This document shows positions 8,655 through 18,537 of a stretch of 39,984 nucleotides of DNA, piece after piece. How positions within the stretch are numbered: the first letter of the stretch is position 1; each line of letters begins with the position of its first letter. Made by a program: the position numbers and the translations under genes. The stretch is from Pseudomonas sp. GM80 (GTDB lineage Bacteria; Pseudomonadota; Gammaproteobacteria; Pseudomonadales; Pseudomonadaceae), in the NCBI RefSeq assembly GCF_000282515.1, contig NZ_AKJD01000040.1, positions 1 through 39,984 on the forward strand, read 5' to 3'. The notes beneath the pieces are model-generated. The model was not told where the DNA came from, did no database searches, and worked only from the letters and a program-made list of their open reading frames with translations.

Positions 8655-8781
8655 AGAAAAGATGGCCTATCGCCTAAATAATTTTTGACCGAATGGACAA
8701 GGCTCTGGGACGGGAACTTTGGCGGGCTGAAGCGGTACGCGCGGGGGAAAAAAGACGTAATTTTGGAGCTAAATTACAATT

Positions 8782-8874
8782 CCTGTGGGAGCTGGCTTGC
8801 CAGCGATGGGGCCATCAGATTCAACACATCGGCGACTGCACTGACGCCATCGCTGGCAAGCCAGCTCCCACAGG
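8782..8874. repeat. REP doublet, family B
   Basis: Outward-facing CCTGTGGGAGCTGGCTTGCC and its inverted copy, each followed by GCGAT. It ends 18 bases from the 3' end of the small minus-strand gene. Confidence 0.85.
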
Positions 8875-8891
8875 TTTAACGCAATGTCGGG

Positions 8892-9236
8892 TCAGTGTTT
8901 TTGCTTGCCGGCAGCGGCCGAGAGGTCATGCAAATGGCGGCGCGACAGCGCGAGAAACCGTGGCGTAGGCCCGACGTCTTCGTACAGCGGATCACCTTCC
9001 TCATCCGTCGCCACCACCGTCGAACCCTTCACATACGGCAGGCTCGCTTCAAACTCTTCAAGGGCGGCGCCGATCAGTTCGCCGAGCAGTTCTTCGGCAT
9101 GCCGTTTAGGGTACATCTCGGCAATCGCGGCCAGTCGCGCAGCCGCTTCAACGTCCAGATGAATCGTGTAGCCAGTGTCAGTCAGGCGACCTTTGGCGTT
9201 TTCTTCCCAATGCTGGGCGAGTTCACGAATTTTCAT
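8892..9236 (-). CDS. Conserved small protein, unknown
   Basis: A 114-residue soluble, acidic, mostly helical protein starting MKIRELAQHWEE. GAGG lies about 7 bases before ATG 9236, which I prefer to the in-frame ATG at 9254. No signal peptide, membrane segment or motif is recognised. The segment YTIHLDVEAAARLAAIAEMYP has the look of a ribbon-helix-helix protein (a beta strand then two helices), but this is weak. It lies between the lptF operon and divergent ppc, as in other Pseudomonas (PA3688 position, from memory). Function unknown. Confidence 0.8.
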   Translation of the reverse strand: MKIRELAQHWEENAKGRLTDTGYTIHLDVEAAARLAAIAEMYPKRHAEELLGELIGAALEEFEASLPYVKGSTVVATDEEGDPLYEDVGPTPRFLALSRRHLHDLSAAAGKQKH

Positions 9237-9319
9237 GATGACCTCATTTCGCACCTGCTCATGGCAGGTCTGGGTGAGTGTCCGCCGGGGCCGGCGGCAA
9301 GCCGTTGTACGGCTTACTG

Positions 9320-9350
9320 TTGAGACTAGCTTTCGCCAACAAGGTTTAAA
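9320..9350 (+). promoter_or_regulatory. Possible sigma-70 promoter of ppc
   Basis: TTGAGA (9320-9325) is followed 18-19 bases later by GTTTAA/TTTAAA (9344-9350), about 100 bases before the ppc ATG. Just upstream lie two hairpins, CCGCCGG-GG-CCGGCGG (9282-9297) and AAGCCG-TTGTA-CGGCTT (9299-9315). The second could end transcripts or bind a factor. Confidence 0.35.
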
Positions 9351-9449
9351 GTCCCTTCGTCGGCTGCTTGTAAGAAGCGGCGTAGAGCGGCACTCTCTAG
9401 GTCATGCACTTGTTTCTAAGCCGTCCGGATTACTGCTGGGGAATTGCTG

Positions 9450-12080
9450 ATGACCGATATTGATGCACGCTTGCGCGAAGACGTTCACCTGCTCGGAGAG
9501 CTGTTGGGCAATACGATTCGAGACCAGTACGGCGAGGCGTTCCTCGACAAGATCGAGCAGATTCGCAAGGGCGCCAAGGCCGACCGCCGTGGCTCGATGG
9601 ACGCTGAACTGAGCGCCAGCCTCAATCAATTGAGCGAGGACGAACTGCTCCCGGTGGCGCGCGCGTTCAACCAGTTTCTCAATCTGGCGAACATCGCCGA
9701 GCAGTATCAGTTGATCCATCGGCGCGAAGAGTCGCAGCCGGCGCCGTTCGAGTCCCGCGTGCTGCCTGAGTTGCTCGCGCGTTTGCGCAACGAAGGCCAC
9801 AGTGCCGAATCGCTGGCGCGGCAACTGGCGCGACTGGAGATCGAACTGGTGCTGACTGCGCACCCGACCGAAGTCGCACGCCGCACGCTGATCCAGAAGT
9901 ACGACGCGATTGCCGCGCAACTCGCCGCCCAGGATCATCGCGACCTGACCAGCACCGAACGCGAACAGATTCAAAACACCCTGCAACGCTTGATTGCCGA
10001 AGCCTGGCACACCGAAGAAATCCGCCGCACACGACCGACGCCGGTCGATGAAGCCAAATGGGGTTTCGCCGTGATCGAGCATTCGCTGTGGCAGGCGATT
10101 CCCAACCATATGCGCAAGGCTGACAAGGCCTTGTTTGAAGCGACAGGCCTGCGCTTGCCGCTTGAAGCTGCGCCGATCCGCTTCGCGTCGTGGATGGGTG
10201 GCGACCGTGATGGCAACCCTAACGTCACCGCTGCGGTAACCCGCGAAGTGTTGCTGCTGGCGCGCTGGATGGCCGCCGATTTGTACCTGCGTGATGTCGA
10301 CCATCTCGCCGCCGAATTGTCGATGCAGCAGGCCAGCGAGGCCCTGAAAGCCAAGGCTGGCGACAGCGCCGAACCGTATCGGGCGGTGCTCAAGCAATTG
10401 CGCGAACGTCTGCGTGCCACACGTAACTGGGCGCACGCCTCACTGGCGGCGAACACCCCGGCGCCGGCCGATGTGCTGCACAACAATCGCGACCTGCTCG
10501 ATCCGCTGGAACTGTGTTTCAACTCGCTGCACGAGTGCGGCATGGGCGTGATCGCTGACGGCCCGTTGCTCGATTGCTTGCGCAGGGCGGTAACCTTCGG
10601 CCTGTTCCTCGTGCGCCTCGATGTGCGCCAGGATTCGTCACGACACAGCTCGGCGATGACTGAAATCACCGACTACCTCGGTCTCGGTCGCTACGAAGAC
10701 TGGGACGAAGAGCAACGCATCACCTTCCTGACCCGCGAACTGAGCAATCGTCGGCCGTTGCTGCCCGCGCATTTCAAGCCATCGGCCGACACCGCCGAAG
10801 TGCTCAACACCTGCAAGGAAATTGCTGCGGCGCCGGGCGCGTCGCTCGGTTCCTACGTGATCTCCATGGCCGGCGCCGCTTCCGATGTGCTCGCCGTGCA
10901 ACTATTACTCAAAGAGTCCGGCGTACTGCGACCGATGCGCGTGGTGCCACTGTTCGAAACCCTCGCCGACCTCGATAACGCCGGGCCAGTGATGGAGCGG
11001 TTGTTGTTGCTGCCGGGTTACCGCGCACGGCTGCAAGGCCCGCAGGAAGTGATGATCGGCTACTCCGACTCGGCCAAGGACGCCGGCACCACAGCCGCGG
11101 CCTGGGCGCAATATCGCGCGCAGGAGCGCCTGGTGGAAATCTGCCGTGAGCAGCAAGTCGAACTGCTGCTGTTCCACGGTCGCGGCGGCACCGTAGGCCG
11201 TGGCGGCGGCCCGGCGCACGCGGCGATTCTGTCGCAGCCACCGGGTTCGGTGGCGGGGCGTTTCCGTACCACCGAGCAGGGGGAAATGATTCGATTCAAA
11301 TTCGGCCTGCCGGACATTGCCGAGCAAAACCTCAATCTGTATCTGGCGGCGGTGCTTGAAGCGACCTTGCTGCCACCACCGCCACCGACCCCGGAATGGC
11401 GCCATCTGATGGATGAATTGGCGGCTGACGGTGTCAGCGCCTATCGCCAGGTGGTGCGAGAGAATCCGCAGTTCGTAGAGTATTTCCGTCAGTCCACACC
11501 GGAGCAGGAGTTGGGTCGTTTGCCGCTCGGTAGCCGTCCGGCAAAACGTCGCGCGGGCGGTATCGAGAGTCTGCGAGCAATTCCGTGGATCTTCGGCTGG
11601 ACGCAAACGCGGCTGATGCTGCCGGCGTGGCTCGGCTGGGAGTCGGCGTTGAGCAAAGCGCTGGAACGCGGCGAGGGCGAGTTGCTCGGGCAGATGCGCG
11701 AGCAGTGGCCGTTCTTCCGCACGCGTATCGATATGTTGGAAATGGTCCTGGCCAAGGCTGACGCGGATATTGCGCTGTCCTACGATCAGCGTCTGGTCGA
11801 GCCGGACTTGCTGCCGTTGGGTGCGCAGTTACGCGACCTATTGTCGCAGGCGTGCGCGGTGGTGCTTGGTCTGACTGGCCAGTCGCAGCTGCTGGCACAT
11901 AGCCCGGACACCCTCGAATTCATCCGTTTGCGCAACACCTACCTCGACCCGCTGCATCTATTGCAGGCCGAGTTGCTGGCGCGTTCGCGGCAGCAGGAGG
12001 TCGAGCAGGGCAGCCCGGTGGAACAGGCGCTGCTGGTGTCTGTGGCGGGGATTGCCGCCGGTTTGCGTAACACCGGCTAA
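9450..12080 (+). CDS. ppc: Phosphoenolpyruvate carboxylase
   Basis: Carboxylates PEP with bicarbonate to oxaloacetate, refilling the TCA cycle. The 876-residue length fits the bacterial enzyme (E. coli 883). Catalytic His138 is in [11 protein letters not shown]. Other signatures are [29 protein letters not shown] (Lys543) and the [14 protein letters not shown] loop. The C-terminus ends RNTG where the family norm is QNTG, the aspartate/allosteric end. ATG 9450 is chosen over TTG 9444; GGGGA lies upstream. It is a cytoplasmic tetramer, usually activated by acetyl-CoA and inhibited by aspartate (family knowledge). Confidence 0.97.
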   Translation: MTDIDARLREDVHLLGELLGNTIRDQYGEAFLDKIEQIRKGAKADRRGSMDAELSASLNQLSEDELLPVARAFNQFLNLANIAEQYQLIHRREESQPAPFESRVLPELLARLRNEGHSAESLARQLARLEIELVLTAHPTEVARRTLIQKYDAIAAQLAAQDHRDLTSTEREQIQNTLQRLIAEAWHTEEIRRTRPTPVDEAKWGFAVIEHSLWQAIPNHMRKADKALFEATGLRLPLEAAPIRFASWMGGDRDGNPNVTAAVTREVLLLARWMAADLYLRDVDHLAAELSMQQASEALKAKAGDSAEPYRAVLKQLRERLRATRNWAHASLAANTPAPADVLHNNRDLLDPLELCFNSLHECGMGVIADGPLLDCLRRAVTFGLFLVRLDVRQDSSRHSSAMTEITDYLGLGRYEDWDEEQRITFLTRELSNRRPLLPAHFKPSADTAEVLNTCKEIAAAPGASLGSYVISMAGAASDVLAVQLLLKESGVLRPMRVVPLFETLADLDNAGPVMERLLLLPGYRARLQGPQEVMIGYSDSAKDAGTTAAAWAQYRAQERLVEICREQQVELLLFHGRGGTVGRGGGPAHAAILSQPPGSVAGRFRTTEQGEMIRFKFGLPDIAEQNLNLYLAAVLEATLLPPPPPTPEWRHLMDELAADGVSAYRQVVRENPQFVEYFRQSTPEQELGRLPLGSRPAKRRAGGIESLRAIPWIFGWTQTRLMLPAWLGWESALSKALERGEGELLGQMREQWPFFRTRIDMLEMVLAKADADIALSYDQRLVEPDLLPLGAQLRDLLSQACAVVLGLTGQSQLLAHSPDTLEFIRLRNTYLDPLHLLQAELLARSRQQEVEQGSPVEQALLVSVAGIAAGLRNTG

Positions 12081-13031
<951 letters not shown>

Positions 13032-13055
13032 AAAGTCTGAATCGCAGCATCATCC

Positions 13056-13083
13056 ACGGCCCGCTTGCGGGCCGTAGTTGTTT
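13056..13083 (+). terminator. Intrinsic terminator after adk
   Basis: The hairpin ACGGCCCG-CTTG-CGGGCCGT (13056-13075) is followed by AGTTGTTTAT. The stem is strong but the T tract is broken, so termination may be partial. A TATACT box at 13083-13088, just after it, could be the -10 of tsaB. Confidence 0.65.
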
Positions 13084-13124
13084 ATACTGACGCACTTTTT
13101 CCCACCCCTGTTTTGGAAACATCG

Positions 13125-13799
13125 ATGAGCACCTTGCTGGCCCTGGACACCGCGACTGAAGCTTGCTCCGTTGCCTTGCTGCATGACGGCAAGGTCACGA
13201 GCCATTACGAGGTGATCCCGCGCCTGCACGCGCAGAAGCTGTTGCCGATGATTCAGCAACTGCTGGCCGACGCCGGCACTACGTTGCAGGCGGTCGATGC
13301 GATCGCTTTCGGTCGCGGGCCGGGCGCGTTTACCGGTGTGCGGATTGCCATTGGTGTAGTGCAGGGGCTGGCATTTGCGCTGGAACGGCCGGTGTTGCCG
13401 GTGTCCAACCTGGCGGTGCTGGCGCAGCGCGCGTTGCGTGAGCATGGCGTGAGCCAGGTCGCGGCGGCCATCGATGCGCGCATGGATGAAGTGTATTGGG
13501 GCTGCTACCGCGAGACGGCGGGGGAGATGCGCCTTGTTGGCGCTGAAGCGGTGCTGCCGCCGGAAGCGGCGGCGTTGCCGGCGGATGCCAGTGGCAAGTG
13601 GTTCGGTGCCGGCACCGGTTGGGGTTATGCCGAGCGCATCGCCGTCCAACTGACGGGCTCCGACGCCGGCATGCTGCCCCACGCCGAAGACCTGCTGACC
13701 CTGGCGCGCTTCGCCTGGGAACGCGGCGAATCGATCCCGGCGGACGACGCACAACCGGTTTACCTGCGCGACAAAGTCGCCACCCCCAAAGCTCGATAG
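13125..13799 (+). CDS. tsaB: tRNA t6A biosynthesis protein TsaB
   Basis: TsaB is the non-catalytic partner that with TsaD and TsaE transfers the threonylcarbamoyl group (made by TsaC) to A37 of ANN-decoding tRNAs. The 224-residue protein has the ASKHA-type N-terminus LALDTATEACSVAL and the family stretch FGRGPGAFTGVRI. ATG 13125 is preferred to the upstream in-frame GTG at 13065, which lies within the adk terminator. The adk-tsaB order is the same as in P. aeruginosa. A terminator-like hairpin follows the stop. Confidence 0.93.
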   Translation: MSTLLALDTATEACSVALLHDGKVTSHYEVIPRLHAQKLLPMIQQLLADAGTTLQAVDAIAFGRGPGAFTGVRIAIGVVQGLAFALERPVLPVSNLAVLAQRALREHGVSQVAAAIDARMDEVYWGCYRETAGEMRLVGAEAVLPPEAAALPADASGKWFGAGTGWGYAERIAVQLTGSDAGMLPHAEDLLTLARFAWERGESIPADDAQPVYLRDKVATPKAR

Positions 13800-13813
13800 T
13801 CCATCCGGAAATT

Positions 13814-13834
13814 CCCTCTGGTGAGGGGTTTTTT
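13814..13834 (+). terminator. Intrinsic terminator after tsaB
   Basis: The short stem CCCTC-TGGT-GAGGG is followed by GTTTTTTG, 14 bases after the tsaB stop. Confidence 0.65.
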
Positions 13835-13864
13835 GTGGCTAAGGGGTTTTTGCAGTGAGGACAT

Positions 13865-14001
13865 TTTGTGGCGAGGGGATTTATCCCCGATGGGCTGCGA
13901 AGCGGCCCCAAAACCTGTTACCCGGTGTATCAGGTACACCGCATCGTACGGATCTACGACTGCTGCGCAGCCGGTCGGGGATAAATCCCCTCACCACAAA
14001 A
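13865..14001. repeat. Long inverted repeat, family E
   Basis: TTTGTGGCGAGGGGATTTAT at the left end is mirrored by ATAAATCCCCTCACCACAAA at the right, with about 90 bases between. The inside holds the smaller palindromic pieces GGGGATTTATCCCC and GCTGCGAAGCGGC. It resembles a common P. fluorescens intergenic repeat, distinct from families A-D. Confidence 0.75.
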
Positions 14002-14191
14002 AACTCACCCAAGGCCTCCACCAAGCTTCCCGCCAAAACCCAGTGCGACATTCCGCAAACCCTGCCAATCGTCAGTTTCCACCCTCCGGTTTTAAACCTT
14101 TTGCGCTTTATGTGTTCTAGTTATCACTCGGCGATTTGCTAAGTCGGTCAGGTGCCGCTAAATTGCCATCATCGATACCGAGCATGAATTT

Positions 14192-14500
14192 ATGCGTATA
14201 GACGGCCTCTCCTCTCAGTCCTATCCCATCAAGCGCAAGCCTCGCAAAGGCAATGTGACCGTGGATGAATCCGTCGACGATATCGACGGTGAGCTGGAAT
14301 TTCCGACCGAAGAGCAACTGGCCGCCCGAGCTGCCAAAGCCTCTGCGCAACGCCTGAGCAATCTGCCTGCCCGTCAGCAAGACATGATCTACCACCGTGC
14401 GATGAAAAAGAGCGTGGCCATGGCCCTCGCCAGCTACCTGAGCACGGCCGGTTTTGTCGATTGGGATGCGGACGTGCTGGGCCTCGATCTGTACATCTGA
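14192..14500 (+). CDS. Small conserved protein, unknown
   Basis: A 102-residue protein with a basic N-terminus (PIKRKPRKG), an acidic middle (DESVDDIDGELEFPTEEQ) and a helical C-terminal half with RAMKKSVAMALASYLSTAG. No signal peptide or known domain. Its stop overlaps the start of the DUF72 gene by one base (TGATG), implying coupled translation. It corresponds to a conserved Pseudomonas gene next to adk-tsaB. Function unknown. Confidence 0.8.
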   Translation: MRIDGLSSQSYPIKRKPRKGNVTVDESVDDIDGELEFPTEEQLAARAAKASAQRLSNLPARQQDMIYHRAMKKSVAMALASYLSTAGFVDWDADVLGLDLYI

Positions 14501-15360
14501 TGGCGCTGCCTTACTACCTCGGTTGCCCGTCCTGGAGCGAAAACGCCTGGCGCGAGTACCTCTATCCGCAAGACGCCAAAACCTCTGATTTTCTCAGCCT
14601 GTATTGCCAGGTGTTCAACGCTGTTGAAGGCAACACGACCTTCTACGCCAGCCCGTCGCCCGCCACGGTGCAGCGTTGGGCCGAGGTCATGCCCGCGCAC
14701 TTTCGTTTCACCGCCAAATTCCCTGGCGATATCAGCCACAGTGGTGACCTGCGCGAACAACTGACCGCCGCCGAGACTTTCCTGCAGTTGCTCAAGCCGC
14801 TGGGTGAACGCGTGTCGCCGCTGTGGCTGCAACTGTCGAAAAGCTTCACGCCGCATCGGCTGCCGGAACTGGCGGCGTTCATTGATGCGCTGGATTGCCC
14901 GCTGGCGGTGGAAGTGCGCCATGAACAATTCTTCGCCAAAGGCGAGAGCGAACGCCTGCTCAATCGCTTGTTGCTCGACCGTGGCGTCGAGCGTATCTGC
15001 CTTGATCCGCGCGCGCTGTTCAGTTGCCTGTCGACCGAGTCCTCGGTGATCCACGCGCAATCGAAAAAGCCCCGCGTGCCGACGCGTCCGGCGGCGTTCA
15101 CACAATTCCCGCAGGTACGTTTCATCGGCCATCCCGAGCTTGAGGCTAACGACACGTTCCTCGTGCCGTGGGTGGCGAAAATCGCCGAGTGGATCGAAGA
15201 GGGGCGCACGCCGTACATCTTCCTGCACACCGCCGACAACTTGCTGGCGGCGAAGCTGGCGCAACGTTTTCATGCACAACTGATGCAACGTTTGCCTGGC
15301 TTGCCGTCCCTGCCTGAGCTATACAGAGAACCCGCCGTCGAGCAACTTGGCCTGCTCTGA
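14500..15360 (+). CDS. DUF72 family protein
   Basis: A 286-residue protein with the DUF72 (YecE-like) TIM-barrel signature: the N-terminal GCPSWSENAWREYLYP stretch, FNAVEGNTTFYASPSPATVQRW, and FRFTAKFPGDISH. The biochemical role of DUF72 is not established; the fold suggests a phosphate- or metal-dependent hydrolase. ATG 14500 is chosen because it overlaps the preceding stop. The in-frame extension to 14461 lies inside the upstream gene. It is followed 29 bases later by the PEP-mutase-like gene. Confidence 0.92.
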   Translation: MALPYYLGCPSWSENAWREYLYPQDAKTSDFLSLYCQVFNAVEGNTTFYASPSPATVQRWAEVMPAHFRFTAKFPGDISHSGDLREQLTAAETFLQLLKPLGERVSPLWLQLSKSFTPHRLPELAAFIDALDCPLAVEVRHEQFFAKGESERLLNRLLLDRGVERICLDPRALFSCLSTESSVIHAQSKKPRVPTRPAAFTQFPQVRFIGHPELEANDTFLVPWVAKIAEWIEEGRTPYIFLHTADNLLAAKLAQRFHAQLMQRLPGLPSLPELYREPAVEQLGLL

Positions 15361-15389
15361 GGCGGTTTTTTTTGCCCTGGAGTCTGCCG

Positions 15390-16211
15390 ATGGACGCGCA
15401 AACCGTTAAAGCCCACGCCTTCAAAGCGCTGCATGAGCGTTCGCAGATTTTCGTCATTCCCAATCCATGGGATGCCGGTTCAGCGAAGATGCTCGCGAGC
15501 CTCGGCTATCAAGCCTTGGCAACGACCAGCGCCGGTTATGCGTTTTCCCAAGGCAAGGCCGATGGTGCGTTGAGTCTCGATGAGACCTTGGCCAACGTCC
15601 GCGCGATTGTCGCCGCGACCGATTTGCCGGTGGCGGTGGATCTGGAAAACGGTTTCGCCGATGACCCGGCCGAGTCCGCAAAAAGCCTGTTGCGCGCTGC
15701 CGAAGCGGGCGCAGTCGGTGGCTCGATCGAAGATGCGACGGGCCGACCGGGCGCGCCAATCTACTGTTTCGAACATGCGGTGGCGCGCATCGAAGCCGCC
15801 GTCGCCGCGGTGCGCACGCTGCCGTTCCCCTTCATCCTCACCGCCCGTGCGGAGAACTATCTGCACGGCAATCCCGACATCAACGACACCATTCGCCGGC
15901 TAAAGGCTTTCGCTGACGCGGGCGCCGACGTGCTGTACGCGCCGGGTTTGCGCAATGCCGAAGAAGTGCGGGCAGTGGTGCGCGCGGTGGCGCCGAAACC
16001 GGTCAACGTGTTGATGTCTGGCGGTTTGAAACTGACCGTGCAGGAGCTGCAGGACATGGGCGTGCGCCGTATCAGCACAGGTTCGGCACTGGCGCTGGCG
16101 GCGTTCGGCGAGTTCTTGCGCGCCGCTGAAGAGATCCAGCAATTGGGCACGTTCGGGTTTACCTCGCAGTCGATGCCGTACGCCAAAGCCAATCAGTTCT
16201 TCAAGGACTGA
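15390..16211 (+). CDS. Isocitrate lyase/PEP mutase superfamily protein
   Basis: A 273-residue TIM-barrel enzyme. Superfamily marks are IPNPWDAGSAKMLASLGYQA near the N-terminus, AVDLENGFADDP, SIEDATG (metal-binding Glu/Asp) and LTARAENYL. Members cleave or form C-C or P-C bonds next to an enolate (oxaloacetate decarboxylase, methylisocitrate lyase, carboxyphosphonoenolpyruvate mutase). The KKCGH lyase loop of true isocitrate lyases is absent, so this is a PEP-mutase-type or oxaloacetate-decarboxylase-type member of unknown substrate. TGGAG precedes ATG 15390. The next gene starts 2 bases after the stop. Confidence 0.88.
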   Translation: MDAQTVKAHAFKALHERSQIFVIPNPWDAGSAKMLASLGYQALATTSAGYAFSQGKADGALSLDETLANVRAIVAATDLPVAVDLENGFADDPAESAKSLLRAAEAGAVGGSIEDATGRPGAPIYCFEHAVARIEAAVAAVRTLPFPFILTARAENYLHGNPDINDTIRRLKAFADAGADVLYAPGLRNAEEVRAVVRAVAPKPVNVLMSGGLKLTVQELQDMGVRRISTGSALALAAFGEFLRAAEEIQQLGTFGFTSQSMPYAKANQFFKD

Positions 16212-16213
16212 GC

Positions 16214-16906
16214 ATGGGGCGATGGATTGCCCTGACGGTGCTGCTGCTCATCGGCGGCGCTGTCGTCAGTGTCTGGCGCGGCTGGCTGGAGGTGCCGCCA
16301 CAGTGGAATCCGTGGGCACCGCTGGACGTCAAAGCCGCGCCCAACTGGCTGACCGGTTACAAGCTGATGCGTTTGCGCAGCGACCCGCAACTTTGCGCCC
16401 AGGCCTTGAGCAGCTCCGATCTGCGCGTCACGCGACAATCCGACAGCCCCGACGCCAAGTGCCCGCTGATCGGCGCTTTGCGCGTGCAGGGCGGTGAGGT
16501 GGCGCTGAGCAGCAGTTTCCTCGCCAGTTGTCCGTTGGCGGTGGCCTACGCCATGTTCGAGCACCACACCCTGCAACCCGCCGCGCAAGCTGTGTACGGC
16601 GAGAAAGTCGTGCGTCTCGACCACCTCGGCAGCTTCGCCTGCCGCAATATCTACAACCGCGAGAGCGGCGCACTCAGCCGTCACGCCAGCGCCGATGCGC
16701 TGGACATCGCCGGGTTTCGTCTGGCCGACGGCCGCAGCATCAGCGTGCTCAAGGATTGGCCCAAGCAAAACCAGCACGCGCAGTTTCTGCGCCAGGTGCG
16801 CGACGGCGCCTGCGAGGCGTTTAGTGTGGTGTTGAGCCCGGATTACAACGCCGCCCATCGCAATCACTTTCATGTCGATGTCGGGCGTTGGAGCGTGTGT
16901 CGCTGA
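16214..16906 (+). CDS. Extensin-like (M15-type) putative peptidoglycan peptidase
   Basis: A 230-residue protein with one N-terminal membrane anchor (residues 5-21), so the rest is periplasmic. The C-terminal extensin-like domain shows the metal-binding pattern of LAS/M15 peptidases: SRHASADALD (S-x-H-x4-A-x-D; His157, Asp164) and NHFH (His218, His220). Six Cys (61, 83, 106, 143, 200, 229) may form disulfides. The family resembles VanY/D-Ala-D-Ala peptidases, so a cell-wall hydrolase is likely, though no substrate is shown. It starts 2 bases after the previous stop and ends 3 bases from the convergent next gene. Confidence 0.87.
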   Translation: MGRWIALTVLLLIGGAVVSVWRGWLEVPPQWNPWAPLDVKAAPNWLTGYKLMRLRSDPQLCAQALSSSDLRVTRQSDSPDAKCPLIGALRVQGGEVALSSSFLASCPLAVAYAMFEHHTLQPAAQAVYGEKVVRLDHLGSFACRNIYNRESGALSRHASADALDIAGFRLADGRSISVLKDWPKQNQHAQFLRQVRDGACEAFSVVLSPDYNAAHRNHFHVDVGRWSVCR

Positions 16907-16909
16907 GGC

Positions 16910-17530
16910 TTAAGCGGCGATGCGCAGGTTCTGCAGAACGATCGGGCGTGCCCAGCCGTTATCGAAGTCCAGGGCCTTCTGTTGCTCGACGATTTCTTCC
17001 GGCGGGAACGGCGGATAAGGTTTTTGCAGCAGATCGAGGTCGAATTCGGCAATCGGCAGGTACAGCGGTTTCTTCTGCGGCGCGGCACCTGGCTCGGGTA
17101 CTGGCTGGCCGTTGTTGATCACGATTGGCCGTACCCAGCTGCTGTCGAAATCCTGCTGTTCTTGCTGAGCTTTCAGTTCTTCTGCCGGGAACGGTGGGAA
17201 AGGCTTGTCCAGCAGTTCCGTTTCGAACTCGGCGATCGGCAGGAACAATGGCTCCGGCGGGCGCACTTCGGTTTCCACCACATCACATTCGCGCTGGCTG
17301 ACGATGTGCGCGTGCAGGTCGCTGCCGATGGTCGGCTCTTCAGTGCTGCTCAGATCAACCGGTGGAAATGTGCCGCAGGCCGGCACCACATCACTCGACT
17401 GCTCGGCCATCGCCTGGGCAAAGAAATCCTGCCACAGATGACTGACGCCGCTCAGTGCTTGAGTGTTTTGACGGCTAAAGTCGCCATGGGGCGAGATGTA
17501 GCCAATCGATGTGGGAAGAATGCCTGACAT
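16910..17530 (-). CDS. Unknown protein with duplicated 48-residue motif
   Basis: A 206-residue soluble protein of unknown family. Residues 93-140 and 154-201 are a tandem duplication of equal length: 29 of 48 positions are identical. Shared landmarks are PL-F/Y-LPIAEF, LL-x-KP-F/Y-PPFP, EE, QQ, DFD, W-x-RPIV and a final N. The linker is 13 residues, rich in Pro and Gly. The N-terminal 60 residues include SHLWQDFFAQAM. No signal peptide or membrane helix. ATG 17530 is chosen; the in-frame extension to 17800 runs inside rsmJ. It converges on the extensin gene and diverges from rsmJ. Confidence 0.8.
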   Translation of the reverse strand: MSGILPTSIGYISPHGDFSRQNTQALSGVSHLWQDFFAQAMAEQSSDVVPACGTFPPVDLSSTEEPTIGSDLHAHIVSQRECDVVETEVRPPEPLFLPIAEFETELLDKPFPPFPAEELKAQQEQQDFDSSWVRPIVINNGQPVPEPGAAPQKKPLYLPIAEFDLDLLQKPYPPFPPEEIVEQQKALDFDNGWARPIVLQNLRIAA

Positions 17531-17622
17531 TTTTTTCGGTTGACGCTCAGCTCTGGCAAAATGCGCGTTGAATGAGTTATCGGCGGTTTTTGCCGCTCCT
17601 TGAATTTTTGAGCGTGTTTTCC

Positions 17623-18405
17623 ATGATTGAGCAACCCGCGGCCTGCCGCATTTATGTTCAGGCCCTCGGCCCGACGTTTGAAGCGCAAGCCGAGCAGTGG
17701 GCCGAGCGTCTCGGTCTGCCGCGTGAGGTGGCGGACGGCGAGTTTGCCTTGCAGGTCGGCGAGCAGGGTTTGCAGCTGCAACAGCTGGGCCCGGACGCAC
17801 CGGGGCCGGTGCGGGTCGACTTTGTTGAGGGCGGCGCGGCGCATCGGCGTTTATACGGTGGCGGCAGCGGGCAGATGATCGCCAAGGCTGTCGGCGTCGC
17901 GCAAGGCGTGCGCCCGCGCGTGCTGGATGCCACGGCGGGGCTGGGCAAGGATGCGTTTGTGCTGGCCAGCCTTGGTTGCGAGATGAGCCTGATCGAGCGT
18001 CAGCCGTTGATTGGCGCGCTACTTGAGGATGGTCTGGCGCGCGGTGCTGAAGATTTCGAGGTCGCGCCGATTGTGGCGCGGATGAAATTGCTCAAAGGCA
18101 ATTCCATCGAGGTCATGCAGAACTGGGAAGGTGAGGCGCCGCAGGTGATCTACCTCGACCCGATGTTTCCGCACCGTGAGAAGACGGCGCTGGTGAAGAA
18201 GGAAATGCGCCTGTTCCGGCCGCTGGTGGGCGATGATCCGGATGCGCCGGCGCTGTTGCAGGCGGCTTTGGCCCTGGCGACGCACCGGGTGGTGGTCAAG
18301 CGACCGCGCAAGGCGCCGTGCATTGAAGGGCCGAAGCCGAGTCATGCACTGGATGGCAAATCGAGCCGCTACGATATCTACCCGAAGAAAGCGCTCAAGC
18401 CTTAA
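17623..18405 (+). CDS. rsmJ: 16S rRNA (guanine(1516)-N2)-methyltransferase
   Basis: RsmJ (YhiQ) makes m2G1516 in 16S rRNA using SAM. The 260-residue protein has motif [20 protein letters not shown], the acidic end of strand 2 in MSLIERQPL, and the catalytic-region YLDPMFPHR. The family C-terminal KRPRKAP and GKSSRYDIY are present. ATG 17623 is chosen over the in-frame ATG at 17572, which would extend into the divergent promoter region. In P. aeruginosa the same gene neighbours the mexL-mexJK cluster, as here. Confidence 0.93.
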   Translation: MIEQPAACRIYVQALGPTFEAQAEQWAERLGLPREVADGEFALQVGEQGLQLQQLGPDAPGPVRVDFVEGGAAHRRLYGGGSGQMIAKAVGVAQGVRPRVLDATAGLGKDAFVLASLGCEMSLIERQPLIGALLEDGLARGAEDFEVAPIVARMKLLKGNSIEVMQNWEGEAPQVIYLDPMFPHREKTALVKKEMRLFRPLVGDDPDAPALLQAALALATHRVVVKRPRKAPCIEGPKPSHALDGKSSRYDIYPKKALKP

Positions 18406-18419
18406 AACCGAGTCGCTTC

Positions 18420-18516
18420 TATCGCTGGCAAGCCAGCTCCCACAGGGTTCAGCGGTGTGCAGACGATTTGTGATCACACCCAAATCGTTGTGGGAGCTGG
18501 CTTGCCAGCGATGGCG
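18420..18516. repeat. REP doublet, family B (reverse arm order)
   Basis: Two family B arms have the ATCGCTGGC ends outward and the CACAGGG/TTGTGGG ends facing inward, opposite to 5757-5851 and 8782-8874. It lies between the converging 3' ends of rsmJ and the TetR gene. Confidence 0.85.
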
Positions 18517-18537
18517 TCAGTGCCGACACCGCAGAAG

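Larger units (their letters stand above)
8525..8891. other. Intergenic region: promoter and REP
   Basis: This 367-base gap holds the leader and AlgU-like promoter of the minus-strand lipoprotein operon (to about 8660), then about 120 unremarkable bases, then a family B REP doublet. Short ORFs across it are not supported as genes. Confidence 0.7.
13800..14191. other. Intergenic region with terminator and family E repeat
   Basis: This 392-base gap holds the tsaB terminator, a long inverted repeat (13865-14001) and about 190 bases with no strong feature before the next gene. Two overlapping short ORFs run through the repeat and are not credible genes. Confidence 0.7.

Noticed and set aside
8555..8891. 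Small plus-strand frames in the lptF upstream region
   Set aside because: They overlap the AlgU-like promoter and a REP doublet and lack start signals.
17572..17622. Upstream start for rsmJ
   Set aside because: The added residues are not typical and would occupy the short divergent promoter region; ATG 17623 starts the conserved part.
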